64,000 nucleotides of DNA from Caldichromatium japonicum (lineage in GTDB: Bacteria > Pseudomonadota > Gammaproteobacteria > Chromatiales > Chromatiaceae). The notes under the pieces were generated by a model. It saw only the letters and a program-made list of their open reading frames with translations. It made no database searches and was not told the DNA's origin. The stretch is from NCBI RefSeq assembly GCF_011290485.1, contig NZ_CP048029.1, forward strand, positions 1,781,155 through 1,845,154, read 5' to 3'. Within the stretch, counting starts at the first letter, position 1. Each line of letters opens with the position of its first letter. The position numbers and the translations under genes are program-made. Positions 1 to 9,843 of the stretch are shown here, piece by piece.

Positions 1-487
1 CATCGCCCTTGCCCCGTTCGCGATCGCGTTGGGCGGCGCGGATCAGAGCGCGTAGCTCCTGGCGATCGAGCTCAGGCCAGTGCGCGATGAGTTCGGACAG
101 GGCGCGATCGCCCTCTGCGAGCAGACGCTCGCGCCAACGCTCGAGGCGATGCAAGCGGGCAGACTCGGCGCGTCGCAGACTCTCCTGATCCTCGACCAGC
201 GCCCGGATCGCCCCCAGGTCTTCGCCCTCGAGCAGGACAGCGATCCGTTTGATCTGGCGCCGGCGGGCGCGGAGATCCTTGATGCGGGCGAGCTCGTCAA
301 AGGCCATCCACAAGGATTCGCTCAGATGCAGACGTTCGAGCTCGGCCCGCGGGTGGCTGACCAAACGCTCGGCCAGCGCCTGGATCGCCTGTTGATCGCG
401 CTTGAGCTGACTCTTACTCGGACGTGCTGGTTCTTCAGGGGTGCCAGCACCCTCTAGATCCAGGTCATTGCGATCTACTTGCATCAT
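1..487 (-). CDS. darP: DarP (YjgA, DUF615) dual-action ribosomal assembly protein, 3' end cut by window
   Basis: The reverse strand is open from an ATG-ATG start (487 or 484) to the window edge, giving about 162 residues, compared with roughly 180 for the family. The protein begins with an acidic tail, then the family-type segment SKSQLKRDQQAIQALAERLV, followed by a strongly charged, Arg/Glu-rich helical body (RARRRQIKRIAVLLEGEDL). DarP binds the large ribosomal subunit late in assembly (known for the family). The C-terminal end lies outside the window. It is read towards the left edge, downstream of recJ, with about 115 bp between them. No strong Shine-Dalgarno is visible. Identity is by my recognition of the family pattern. 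Confidence 0.8.
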   Translation of the reverse strand, partial: MMQVDRNDLDLEGAGTPEEPARPSKSQLKRDQQAIQALAERLVSHPRAELERLHLSESLWMAFDELARIKDLRARRRQIKRIAVLLEGEDLGAIRALVEDQESLRRAESARLHRLERWRERLLAEGDRALSELIAHWPELDRQELRALIRAAQRDRERGKGD

Positions 488-602
488 GTCTTTGGCACCG
501 CCTGTGTCTGGGCAGACTGCCCTCAGTTCAGATCAATGATCATCCCACCCATCGCCATCTGCTCGGGCACTGGCCGCGTCATCCCGCGATCATCTCCAAG
601 GG

Positions 603-2372
603 TCAATGGACGCCCTCCACCGCGAGATGGTCGATCAAAAGTCGCAGGCGGGTCGTCTCCTGATAGCGATTGGCCTCTAACCGATAAACCAGATGCACTC
701 TCCCTTGGGCACGTTCAAGGTGCTCGCCCAATCTGAAACCGACTGCTTCAACCGGCTGACCATTGGGTAGCATGACCCGCAGTCTCAGGTGAGACTCCCC
801 CATGATGCCCCTGTCCAGCACCTCGAAAGCGCCATCGAAACAGGGCTCGGGGAATCCCTTGCCCCAGGGTCCAGCCAGACGCAGGGCTTCAGCGGTCTCC
901 AGGGTCAGGAGTTCTGGTGGCAAGACCCCATCGGACAGCAGTTCGGGCATCGGCGGGGTATCGCCGAACTGGAGGCGAACAGCCTCAGCGAAGGCCAAAC
1001 GAAAGGTATCGAGCTGATCCATGTGCAGGGTCAGGCCCGCGGCCATCGCATGTCCGCCAAAGCGTTCGATCAGTCCTGGAGACCTTTGATCGACCCAGGC
1101 CAGGGCATCGCGCAGATGCAAGGCCTCGATCGAGCGCCCTGACCCCCGCAGCCGACCATCGCCCCCGCTGGCAAAGGCGATCGTCGGGCGATGATAGCGA
1201 TCACGGATACGCCCGGCGATGATCCCCGCGATCCCCTGATGCCAATCCTCGCCGAACAGACACAAGGCCGGCGGCAGCGTCTCGTCATCGAACCTCAGCG
1301 CCTTTACCAAGACCTCGGCCTGTGCCCTCATCTCCGCCTCCAGTGCCTTGCGTTCGCGATTGAGCGCGTCTAGACGCTGCGCCAGCGCACGCGCCTTATC
1401 TGGATCATCCGTCAAGAGACACTCCAGACCAAGCGACATATCGGACAGGCGTCCGGCGGCATTGAGTCTCGGGGCAATATAGAAGGCGAGGTCAGCGGCG
1501 GTAGTGCGAGTGTGATCGCGTCCACTCAACTCAAACAGCGCCAGAATCCCCGGCCGGCAGCGCCCGGCGCGGATACGCCGCAGGCCGTGTTCGACCAGGA
1601 TACGGTTATTGCGATCCAGCATGACCACATCGGCGATGGTCCCCACCGCCACCAGATCCAGCAGATCGGCGAGATTGGGCTCGGGGCGCCCTGCCCCGAA
1701 CCAACCGAGCGCCCGCAAGCGCCGGCGTAGCGCCGCGAGCAGATAGAACACCACCCCCACACCGGCTAGATGCTTGCTAGGAAAGGCGCAGCTTGGCTGA
1801 TTGGGATTGACGATGGCCGCGGCCTCCGGCAGGCACCCACTGACGAGGTGATGATCGGTGACCACGACTGGCAACCCCAGGTCATTGGCGTACGCGATTG
1901 CGGCATGGCTGGAGGTGCCATTGTCCACCGTCAGCAGCAGATCGGCCCTCTGATCCAGGGCGACATCGATGATCTGCGGACTGAGGCCATAGCCGTTGGT
2001 GAAGCGGCTCGGGACCAAGAAGGAGACGCGCTCTGCACCCAGGGCGCGCAACCCCCGCACCGCCAGGGCACTGCCCGTGGCCCCATCGGCGTCATAGTCC
2101 CCCACCACCAGCAGATGACCACCCCGCCTGATCTGTTCGACCAGGTGCTCGACCGCAGATTCCAGTCCATGCAATGCATCTGGCGGTATCAGCGCCTCCA
2201 GATCGAGAGTCGCTGTTGCCGGATCATAGATGCCGCGATGGGCATAGAGGCGCACGATCAGCTCATCCGGCGTACGGGCAAGGATCGGTGCAGCGGACAG
2301 ACGACGGATGCGAATGGTGGTCACGATAGTCGGCAAAGATTCGGGCGAGATGACATGACCTTGAGGCACCAA
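603..2372 (-). CDS. recJ: Single-stranded-DNA-specific exonuclease RecJ
   Basis: A 589-residue protein of the DHH phosphoesterase family, which degrades single-stranded DNA 5' to 3' in recombination and mismatch repair. Visible metal-binding motifs are DYDADG (D92, D94, D96) and the DHH triplet at 173-175 (VVTDHH). The later DHHA1 region holds FGGHAMAAGLTL, where the GGH motif is diagnostic. Length matches E. coli RecJ (577). The longest frame starts with TTG at 2372, six bases after AGAGG; a GTG at 2324 giving VTTIRIRRL is the alternative, so the first 16 residues are uncertain. Its 5' end faces the groE promoter region, divergently. Confidence 0.95.
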   Translation of the reverse strand: MVPQGHVISPESLPTIVTTIRIRRLSAAPILARTPDELIVRLYAHRGIYDPATATLDLEALIPPDALHGLESAVEHLVEQIRRGGHLLVVGDYDADGATGSALAVRGLRALGAERVSFLVPSRFTNGYGLSPQIIDVALDQRADLLLTVDNGTSSHAAIAYANDLGLPVVVTDHHLVSGCLPEAAAIVNPNQPSCAFPSKHLAGVGVVFYLLAALRRRLRALGWFGAGRPEPNLADLLDLVAVGTIADVVMLDRNNRILVEHGLRRIRAGRCRPGILALFELSGRDHTRTTAADLAFYIAPRLNAAGRLSDMSLGLECLLTDDPDKARALAQRLDALNRERKALEAEMRAQAEVLVKALRFDDETLPPALCLFGEDWHQGIAGIIAGRIRDRYHRPTIAFASGGDGRLRGSGRSIEALHLRDALAWVDQRSPGLIERFGGHAMAAGLTLHMDQLDTFRLAFAEAVRLQFGDTPPMPELLSDGVLPPELLTLETAEALRLAGPWGKGFPEPCFDGAFEVLDRGIMGESHLRLRVMLPNGQPVEAVGFRLGEHLERAQGRVHLVYRLEANRYQETTRLRLLIDHLAVEGVH

Positions 2373-2417
2373 GTAAGACCTCTTCCAATGCCCAATGCAT
2401 AGAGTCGTGGGCCCCTC

Positions 2418-2445
2418 TTGACAAGATGGTTTTTCCGGCTAAAGT
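2418..2445 (+). promoter_or_regulatory. Sigma-70-type promoter of groESL
   Basis: TTGACA (2418-2423) and TAAAGT (2440-2445) are separated by 16 bp, a near-consensus vegetative promoter reading towards groES. The -10 box ends one base before the CIRCE inverted repeat, so a repressor bound there would cover the start site. No sigma-32-type promoter is evident to me. Confidence 0.75.
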
Positions 2446-2446
2446 G

Positions 2447-2473
2447 TTAGCACTCGCGCATAACGAGTGCTAA
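2447..2473 (+). promoter_or_regulatory. CIRCE operator (HrcA binding site)
   Basis: TTAGCACTC, nine bases, then GAGTGCTAA: a perfect match to the CIRCE inverted repeat that the HrcA repressor binds. It sits directly behind the -10 box and about 57 bases before the groES start, in the expected place for HrcA control of groESL. The hrcA gene itself is not in the window. Confidence 0.95.
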
Positions 2474-2529
2474 CAAAGAACCTCTAGATCAGCCATTTTC
2501 AAACCTTTTTACAAGGAGATCGATGATCC

Positions 2530-2817
2530 ATGAACCTTCGTCCATTGCATGATCGCGTGGTGATTCGCCGGTTAGAAGAGGAACGGGTAAGCGCGGGCGG
2601 GATTGTGATCCCGGACAGTGCTGCCGAGAAGCCGATCCAGGGTGAGGTGCTGGCCGTGGGTAAAGGCAAGCTGCTCGACAATGGGGATGTGCGCCCGCTG
2701 GATGTCAAGGTGGGTGACAAGGTGCTGTTTGGCAAGTACTCCGGCACCGAGGTCAAGGTCGGTGATGAGAAGCTCCTGGTGATGCGTGAAGACGACATCA
2801 TGGCCATCATCGAATGA
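2530..2817 (+). CDS. groES: Co-chaperonin GroES
   Basis: A 95-residue protein beginning [18 protein letters not shown], the classic GroES (Cpn10) start, with the mobile-loop region [18 protein letters not shown] and the ending DIMAIIE. It caps the GroEL cylinder during protein folding in the cytoplasm. AAGGAG at 2513-2518 supports the ATG at 2530. It lies 59 bp before groEL in one operon under the CIRCE-controlled promoter. Confidence 0.98.
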   Translation: MNLRPLHDRVVIRRLEEERVSAGGIVIPDSAAEKPIQGEVLAVGKGKLLDNGDVRPLDVKVGDKVLFGKYSGTEVKVGDEKLLVMREDDIMAIIE

Positions 2818-2864
2818 TACCGGATCGGTTCGAGATATCCTGCTATCCAAGAGATCAACACTGA

Positions 2865-4511
<1,647 letters not shown>

Positions 4512-4539
4512 TCGCCGGTCCAACCGGTTGGTCCACTCA

Positions 4540-4566
4540 AACCCGGCCCCTAGGCCGGGTTTTTTA
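4540..4566 (+). terminator. Rho-independent terminator of groESL
   Basis: A 9-bp perfect stem (4540-4548 with 4553-4561), tetraloop CCTA, then a run of T. It lies 29 bp after the groEL stop. Confidence 0.9.
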
Positions 4567-4654
4567 TGTGCCCAGCACAGGGCTTCGGTCATGACTGGAT
4601 GCACCGCGACTACAAAAGAGGGAGGCATTGACTTATGATTAACGCTCCTGCCCT

Positions 4655-4850
4655 TGGTGCCACCTGTGTTCCCTCACCGGTGGTTAAACGGGAAGCCGGT
4701 GACCTGTCTTCAACCAGGAATGCCGGCGCTGCCCCCGCAACGGTAGGCGAGTGAAGGCGCGGCACAAGGCCACTGTGGGAAGACCCATGGGAAGGCGCCG
4801 CGCTGGGGAGGGGTCAAGTCCTCCCGCTCGCGAGCCCGGAGACCGGTCAG
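4655..4850 (+). ncRNA. Cobalamin (AdoCbl) riboswitch
   Basis: The leader contains the conserved blocks of the B12 riboswitch in order: GGGAAGCCGGTG (about 4690), the B12 box GCTGCCCCCGCAACGGTA (4728-4745), GCCACTG (4769-4775), GGGAAGGCG (4789-4797) and the closing GCGAGCCCGGAGACCGG (4830-4846). It lies about 165 bases upstream of a BtuB-like receptor and cobalamin genes, so high adenosylcobalamin should lower expression of the btuB-cobTCS group. A TATGAT at 4634-4639 could be the -10 box. Exact ends are approximate. Confidence 0.93.
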
Positions 4851-5015
4851 GGGCCCTGGGATGGGGAGGTCGGGCGCAGATGCATCCCCGACCGACCGGG
4901 GGAGCGGACAGGCGAGGGCCTAGCCAGGGGCCCAGGCGCACTGTCCTCCCGCATCCCGTACCCTGTCTGCCAGGCGGGTGTGTCTGGCGCGGTGTGACAG
5001 TTTAAGGAGCCCAAG

Positions 5016-6890
5016 ATGTCCAAACGCCCCTGGCCTGCGGCCCTCGGCCTGCCGCTTGCCGGTTGTTTTGTCTTTGCCTGGGCCGAAGAGCCCCCTACCC
5101 TCCTCGATCCCGTGGTGGTGACCGCCACCCGGACTGCCGAATCTGCCGCCAGCTCGCTTGCCGCCGTGACCGTCATCGATCGCGCCGAGATCGAGCGGCG
5201 CCAGGCCCGCTCGGTGCCCGATCTCTTGCGCGAGGTCGCAGGGATCAGCATCGCCCGCGCCGGTGGACCTGGCCATCAGACCTCGGTCTTTGTCCGCGGC
5301 ACCAATTCGGACCATGTCTTGGTGCTGATCGATGGGGTCAAGGTCGGCTCGGCGACTACAGGTCGCGCCTCCTTGGCCGATCTTCCCATCGAGGCGATCG
5401 AGCATATCGAGATCGTGCGCGGACCGCGCTCCAGCCTCTATGGTTCGGAGGCGATCGGCGGGGTCATCCAGATCTTTACCCGCCGCAGCGAGGGCCCTTG
5501 GCGGGGGCGTCTCATGCTCGGCAGCGGTAGTTTCGAGACCGCCCAGATCGCCAGCGGCCTAGGAGGAGAAAGCGGGCCGCTGCGCGCCGATCTTGGGTTC
5601 AGCCTCGAGCGTACCGCTGGGATCGACGCCTGCCGCGGACGCTCGGCGCCATTCGCCGGCTGTGGGGTCGAGGAAGACGATCGCGACCCCTATCGCAACC
5701 TGGGTCTCAACCTCAACGCCGACTTCAAGGCCCATGAGTCCGCAGCCTTAGCGTTCAATCTCTTGCACAATGAGGGCCGCCTGGCATTCGATGGCTCGGC
5801 ATTCTCGGGCAATCGCTCGCGCGCCGAACGCACGGTTGCCGGTGCTAAGGCGACCCTCACGCCATTCGAGCGCTGGACGCTGACCCTGAACACTGGCTAT
5901 AGCCTAGATGAGGAACGGATCTTTTACCGAGAGGGGGAAGACGAGCGTTTTCTCGATCGTTTTACGACCGAGCGCTTCAGCGCCGGCCTGCAAAACGACT
6001 GGCGCTTGACGCCTGAGCAACTCTTGACGCTTGGGGTCGATTATCGCGAGGACCAGGTCTCGGGGACCATCGCCTACCGGCGCGATGTCCGCGATAACCT
6101 AGGGGTCTTTGGCGAATATCAGCTCGGACGCGGACCCTGGATGCTGAACCTCAGCCTGCGCCAGGACGAGGACGGCGAGCTCGGTGGACATGGCACGGGC
6201 AATGTCGCGCTCGGGTATCGGTTGGCCAACGGCCTGGCGGTGCGGCTTGCCCACGGCACGGCATTCAAGGCGCCGAGTTTCAACGACCTCTATTATCCGG
6301 ACTATGGCAACCCAGATCTTAGGCCCGAGCGGGCGCGCAACTGGGAACTGGGGTTGCAAAGCGGGCTGCCCGCGGCCTGGGGGCTCGCTGGTGGCTGGGA
6401 GATCAGCTTGTATCAGACCCATATCCATGACCTGATCGCCTATGATGCCGCGATCGACCGCACCGCCAATGTGCGCGAGGCCAAAATCCGCGGGTTTGAG
6501 ACCAGCGCCCATGCAGCCTTTGGCGATTGGCTGGCGAAGGCGACCCTGACCCTGCTTGACCCCGAGAACCATTCACCGGGCCCCTATCGCGACAACCTCT
6601 TGCCGCGGCGCCCCGAGCAATCTGTTTCGCTCGACCTCGACCGGCGCTTTGGGCGTTATTCGGCGGGGATCAGCCTCTTTGCCGCAGGCCGGCGTTATGA
6701 TGACCTGGCTAATCGGGTCAGGCTCGCCCCTTATGTCCTCCTCGACCTGCGCGCCGAATATCAGATCGACCGCTCTCTTCGGTTTCAGGCAAGCGTCGAG
6801 AATATGTTCGCTACCAACTATGAGACGGCCTATCTCTACCGCCAGCCGGGGCGGGCCCTTTATCTAACCCTAAGATATGAAACCCCGTAG
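5016..6890 (+). CDS. btuB: TonB-dependent cobalamin receptor BtuB
   Basis: A 624-residue outer-membrane receptor. A signal peptide covers residues 1-23 (ending FAWAEE), followed by a TonB box (DPVVVTATR, 31-39), a plug domain with LIDGVKVGSATTGRASLADL and IEIVRGPRSSLYGSEAIGG, and a long beta-barrel ending in aromatic LYLTLRYETP. The length and plug match BtuB (about 614), and the B12 riboswitch upstream supports corrinoids as substrate. AAGGAG at 5004-5009 supports the ATG. It is followed 32 bp later by cobT, with which it is probably co-transcribed. Confidence 0.92.
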   Translation: MSKRPWPAALGLPLAGCFVFAWAEEPPTLLDPVVVTATRTAESAASSLAAVTVIDRAEIERRQARSVPDLLREVAGISIARAGGPGHQTSVFVRGTNSDHVLVLIDGVKVGSATTGRASLADLPIEAIEHIEIVRGPRSSLYGSEAIGGVIQIFTRRSEGPWRGRLMLGSGSFETAQIASGLGGESGPLRADLGFSLERTAGIDACRGRSAPFAGCGVEEDDRDPYRNLGLNLNADFKAHESAALAFNLLHNEGRLAFDGSAFSGNRSRAERTVAGAKATLTPFERWTLTLNTGYSLDEERIFYREGEDERFLDRFTTERFSAGLQNDWRLTPEQLLTLGVDYREDQVSGTIAYRRDVRDNLGVFGEYQLGRGPWMLNLSLRQDEDGELGGHGTGNVALGYRLANGLAVRLAHGTAFKAPSFNDLYYPDYGNPDLRPERARNWELGLQSGLPAAWGLAGGWEISLYQTHIHDLIAYDAAIDRTANVREAKIRGFETSAHAAFGDWLAKATLTLLDPENHSPGPYRDNLLPRRPEQSVSLDLDRRFGRYSAGISLFAAGRRYDDLANRVRLAPYVLLDLRAEYQIDRSLRFQASVENMFATNYETAYLYRQPGRALYLTLRYETP

Positions 6891-6906
6891 GGTGCGCATT
6901 GCACCC
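6887..6906. repeat. Short dispersed palindromic repeat, copy A
   Basis: GTAGGGTGCGCATTGCACCC overlaps the btuB stop and fills the btuB-cobT gap. GGGTGC and GCACCC form a 6-bp stem around a 5-base loop. Related sequences occur near 8053, 9804, 34060 and 36560. Confidence 0.55.
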
Positions 6907-6922
6907 CCAAGGTATAAAGATC

Positions 6923-7993
6923 ATGAGCGCAGAGAACCCAACACTCGCTTGGCTCCATGAGCCCTGCAAACCCATCGATCATCAAACCGAGGCAGCGGCG
7001 CGCGCCAGACAAGACCGGCTGACCAAACCGCAGGGCTCTTTGGGACGGCTTGAAGAGATGGCGATCCGGCTTGCGGGGATGCAGGGGGCCCTGTTTCCTG
7101 CGGTCGATCCGGTGCGCATCCTCCAGTTCGTCTCGGATCACGGGGTGGCATTGGAGGGGGTATCGCGCTTTCCCCGCGAGGTCACACTCCAAATGCTTTT
7201 TAACATCGCGCGCGGCGGGGCGGCGGTCTCAGTCATGGCCGAGACGATCGGCGCGACCATGGAGATCTTTGATCTGGGGATCGCAACCGACCCGGGTCCG
7301 GTCCCAAACGTGCGCTCGGCGCGCCTGGGACCTGGGACTGGCAATATCGCGCAAGAGCCTGCGATGACCGAGCAGCAGCTTGCCCAAGCATTGACCATTG
7401 GGCGCGAGGCGGTCGAGCGGGCGGTGCAGGAAGGTGCGCGTCTTCTGATCTGTGGCGAGATGGGGATCGGCAATACCACGCCGGCGACGGCTCTGGCCTG
7501 CGCCTTGCTTGACCTCGACCCCGCGCGACTCGCCGGGCCCGGCACCGGCCTTTCGCCCGAGGGTGTGGCCCACAAGGCCAAAGTCATCGCCCGCGCTCTG
7601 GCCCTCCATGGGCGCTCAGAAAGCCCCCTGGAACTCTTGCGCCGGCTCGGCGGCTTTGACATCGCTGCCAGCACCGGCGCCTTTATCCGCGCCGCCCAGT
7701 TGGGTCTGCCCATCCTGGTCGATGGATTCATCATCACCTCGGCGGCGCTTGTAGCCGTCCGCATCAACCCCGCTGTGCGCGAATGGATGCTCTTTGCCCA
7801 CGGCTCTGCCGAGCCCGGACATCGCCTGATGCTCACGGCCCTCGATGCCGACCCCTATCTCGATCTCAAGATGCGTCTGGGCGAGGCGACGGGCGGCGCG
7901 GCCCTGGTGCCGCTGCTGCGTATGGCCTGCGTGGTGCATCAACGGATGGCGACCTTCGACGAGGCGGGGGTGAGCAAGGCGAGCGGGGCGTAA
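6923..7993 (+). CDS. cobT: Nicotinate-nucleotide--dimethylbenzimidazole phosphoribosyltransferase CobT
   Basis: A 356-residue enzyme that makes alpha-ribazole phosphate from nicotinate mononucleotide and dimethylbenzimidazole (EC 2.4.2.21), the lower-ligand branch of B12 synthesis. Family signatures include DRLTKPQGSLGRLEEMA near the N-terminus, SDHGVALEGVSRFPREVT, ICGEMGIGNTTPATAL and the late GFDIAASTGAFIRAA region. Start chosen at the ATG 6923 (MSAENP), which has AAGG about ten bases upstream; an upstream TTG (6899) lies inside the palindromic repeat and is unlikely. Length is normal for CobT. Followed by a gap containing a decayed gene, then cobC. Confidence 0.95.
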   Translation: MSAENPTLAWLHEPCKPIDHQTEAAARARQDRLTKPQGSLGRLEEMAIRLAGMQGALFPAVDPVRILQFVSDHGVALEGVSRFPREVTLQMLFNIARGGAAVSVMAETIGATMEIFDLGIATDPGPVPNVRSARLGPGTGNIAQEPAMTEQQLAQALTIGREAVERAVQEGARLLICGEMGIGNTTPATALACALLDLDPARLAGPGTGLSPEGVAHKAKVIARALALHGRSESPLELLRRLGGFDIAASTGAFIRAAQLGLPILVDGFIITSAALVAVRINPAVREWMLFAHGSAEPGHRLMLTALDADPYLDLKMRLGEATGGAALVPLLRMACVVHQRMATFDEAGVSKASGA

Positions 7994-8052
7994 CTTTAAG
8001 CCGCTTATCGCTCAACGCCGATGCCCATGATATCTGGCCTGCCCTAAGCTTG

Positions 8053-8074
8053 CAGGGTGCGCAATGCGCACCTA
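8053..8074. repeat. Short dispersed palindromic repeat, copy B
   Basis: GGTGCGCA and TGCGCACC (8056-8072) form a perfect 8-bp inverted repeat around a single base, flanked by CAG and TA. Same family as the element at 6887. It lies 60 bp after cobT and may act as an mRNA end or processing site. Confidence 0.6.
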
Positions 8075-8096
8075 AGGCGCTCATCCATCCCAATAG

Positions 8097-8333
8097 TGTC
8101 CAGAATCCGGGTCAGACAACCTCGAAAACCTCGTACTGGAAAATCTACGGGCGATTCGGGCTACGCAGTCGGAGCATAGCGAAGTTAGGGCAGATCGAGC
8201 TCCAACTCTCGGCCTTCGGTCAACAGATCGGTGCTCTAACGACGGCGCTCTATGCCGGCAGATCGGACATCGAAGCAAAGCATTGCATTGGCGTATCGAA
8301 CATCTTGCACGGCCTCTGGAGTTACAGCCTTGA
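8097..8333 (+). pseudogene. Remnant of a small coiled-coil protein gene with two compensating frameshifts
   Basis: One frame reads DNLENLVLENLRAIRATQSE, then shifts; the neighbouring frame continues as LGQIELQLSAFGQQIGAL. The first frame then resumes as ALHWRIEHLARPLEL before TGA at 8331. Together these resemble the common small proteins of pattern LENLVLEHLRAIR...RRIERIERRLEL. There is no start codon in frame, since a TAG lies at 8094. I infer a decayed gene with one frameshift near 8175 and a compensating one near 8270. It fills most of the cobT-cobC gap. Confidence 0.45.
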
Positions 8334-8378
8334 AGACAATTGCAGCACGCCCATAGGTGCTACGGCTAAGCCACTCTC

Positions 8379-9005
8379 ATGACCGTCGACACACACCTCA
8401 TTGATCTCTTGCGTCATGGCGACTGTGTCGGCGGGCCTTGTTTTCGCGGGGTGCGGGATGATCCGTTGAGCAGGGATGGCTGGCAGCAGATGGAGCAGGC
8501 GACGGCTGGACTTGCGGGCCTGACCCAAGTCATCAGCTCGCCCTCTCGCCGCTGCGCCGAGTTTGCCCAGTCCTTGGCCTCAAGGCTTGGCCTGTCCCTG
8601 GTACTGATGGATCACTTGCGCGAGCGCGACTTCGGGGACTGGGAGGGACTGAGCGCCGCCGAGATCCCAGCCGCCGAGTTTGCGCGTTTTCTCGCCGATC
8701 CAACCGGTTTTAACCTGCCCAACGCCGAGCCCTTTGGTGCCTTTCGCGCGCGGGTGCTTGCGACCTGGCAAGCGCTTTGCGCCTCCCCCTCGCCCCACAG
8801 ACTCTTGATTACCCACGGCGGGGTGATCCGCGTCCTGGTCGCCGAGGTCTTAAGGATGGACGATACAGCGCTGCCTTGCCTAGAGGTCCCGCCGGCCTGT
8901 CTGACCCGCATCCGTCTGCATCCGCCGCCGGGCCGCCCCAGCCTGGTGTACCACCGGCCTTCAACAGTTGATGAACTGATGAATTCTGATCCCGATCAGC
9001 CATGA
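8379..9005 (+). CDS. cobC: Histidine phosphatase, probable alpha-ribazole phosphatase CobC
   Basis: A 208-residue phosphoglycerate-mutase-type phosphatase. The catalytic motif is LLRHGDC (in place of the common LRHGET), the second histidine lies in ITHGGVIRVL, and ERDFGDWEG matches the acid/base region. CobC removes the phosphate of alpha-ribazole phosphate made by CobT. Its role rests on its place between cobT and cobS, since the fold alone would fit many phosphatases. It overlaps cobS by 4 bp (ATGA), indicating translational coupling. No strong ribosome-binding site is seen. Confidence 0.85.
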   Translation: MTVDTHLIDLLRHGDCVGGPCFRGVRDDPLSRDGWQQMEQATAGLAGLTQVISSPSRRCAEFAQSLASRLGLSLVLMDHLRERDFGDWEGLSAAEIPAAEFARFLADPTGFNLPNAEPFGAFRARVLATWQALCASPSPHRLLITHGGVIRVLVAEVLRMDDTALPCLEVPPACLTRIRLHPPPGRPSLVYHRPSTVDELMNSDPDQP

Positions 9006-9751
9006 AGCTGCGTCCAATCTGGATCGCCGGACGTTTTCTCTCTCGCCTCCCCTTCCCCGACCCTGGCCAGACCGCCGCCGATGAGATCGGGCGCTCGGTG
9101 CCCTGGTACCCCTGGGTGGGGCTGGTGATGGGCCTGCCTGTGCTCTGTTCCTCCTTCCTCCTGACCAATGCCCCGCCGCCTGTAGCCGCGGCGCTGGCCT
9201 TGATCCTGTGGGTCTGGGTGAGCGGCGCCCTACATCTCGATGGCCTGGCCGACAGCGCCGATGCCTGGGTGGGGGGGCTCGGGGATCGCGAACGGACCTT
9301 GGCGATCATGAAGGACCCGACGAGTGGACCGGCGGCGCTGACGGTCGTTGCGCTTGTCCTGATCGGCAAATGGTCGTCCTTGCAGGTGTTGGTGCCCGCA
9401 GGTAACCTGTGGCCCTTCATCGCCATCCCCCTCCTCGCCCGTGCCCAGATCCTATTGTTATTGCTGACCACCCCCTACGTCCGCGACCAGGGGATGGCGG
9501 CGGCCCAGGCCCGATATCTGCCGCGCCGAGTTTGCTGGCTGAGCCTCGCCCTCGCCTGGCTGGTAGTCGGACTCACCGGCGGCTGGCGGGGAGCGGCCCT
9601 GCTGCTGGGTGCCCTAGCGCTCTTTGGTCTCACGCGCCGGGCGATGTTAAACCGCATCGGCGGCTTTACCGGCGATACCGCCGGTGCCCTGGTCGAACTC
9701 ACCGAACTCCTGGGTCTGCTTTTGGCCGCTTGGCTTGCGTGCGGTCCATGA
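9002..9751 (+). CDS. cobS: Adenosylcobinamide-GDP ribazoletransferase CobS
   Basis: A 249-residue inner-membrane enzyme joining alpha-ribazole to adenosylcobinamide-GDP (EC 2.7.8.26), the last step of B12 assembly. The family hallmark GALHLDGLADSADAW is present near residue 77, followed by IMKDPTSGPAAL and several hydrophobic helices. The C-terminal motif GGFTGDTAGALVELTELL is also typical. It overlaps the 3' end of cobC by four bases. It converges with comEC at its 3' side, with inverted repeats in between. Confidence 0.95.
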   Translation: MKLRPIWIAGRFLSRLPFPDPGQTAADEIGRSVPWYPWVGLVMGLPVLCSSFLLTNAPPPVAAALALILWVWVSGALHLDGLADSADAWVGGLGDRERTLAIMKDPTSGPAALTVVALVLIGKWSSLQVLVPAGNLWPFIAIPLLARAQILLLLLTTPYVRDQGMAAAQARYLPRRVCWLSLALAWLVVGLTGGWRGAALLLGALALFGLTRRAMLNRIGGFTGDTAGALVELTELLGLLLAAWLACGP

Positions 9752-9756
9752 GCCAT

Positions 9757-9828
9757 CCCTATCGGTACGCGGTGCGCCCTCCGAGAGTCATGTTGATCCA
9801 ACCGATAGGGTACGCAATGCACGCCCTA
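9757..9828. repeat. Inverted repeat plus palindromic repeat copy C between convergent cobS and comEC
   Basis: CCCTATCGGT (9757-9766) and ACCGATAGGG (9801-9810) are perfect complements around a 34-base loop. The right arm runs into GATAGGGTACGCAATGCACG (9804-9823), a variant of the dispersed repeat seen at 6887 and 8053. Its position suggests a shared transcription end for both genes, but there is no T-run. Confidence 0.5.
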
Positions 9829-9843
9829 GCGAGCTTGCGGCAC

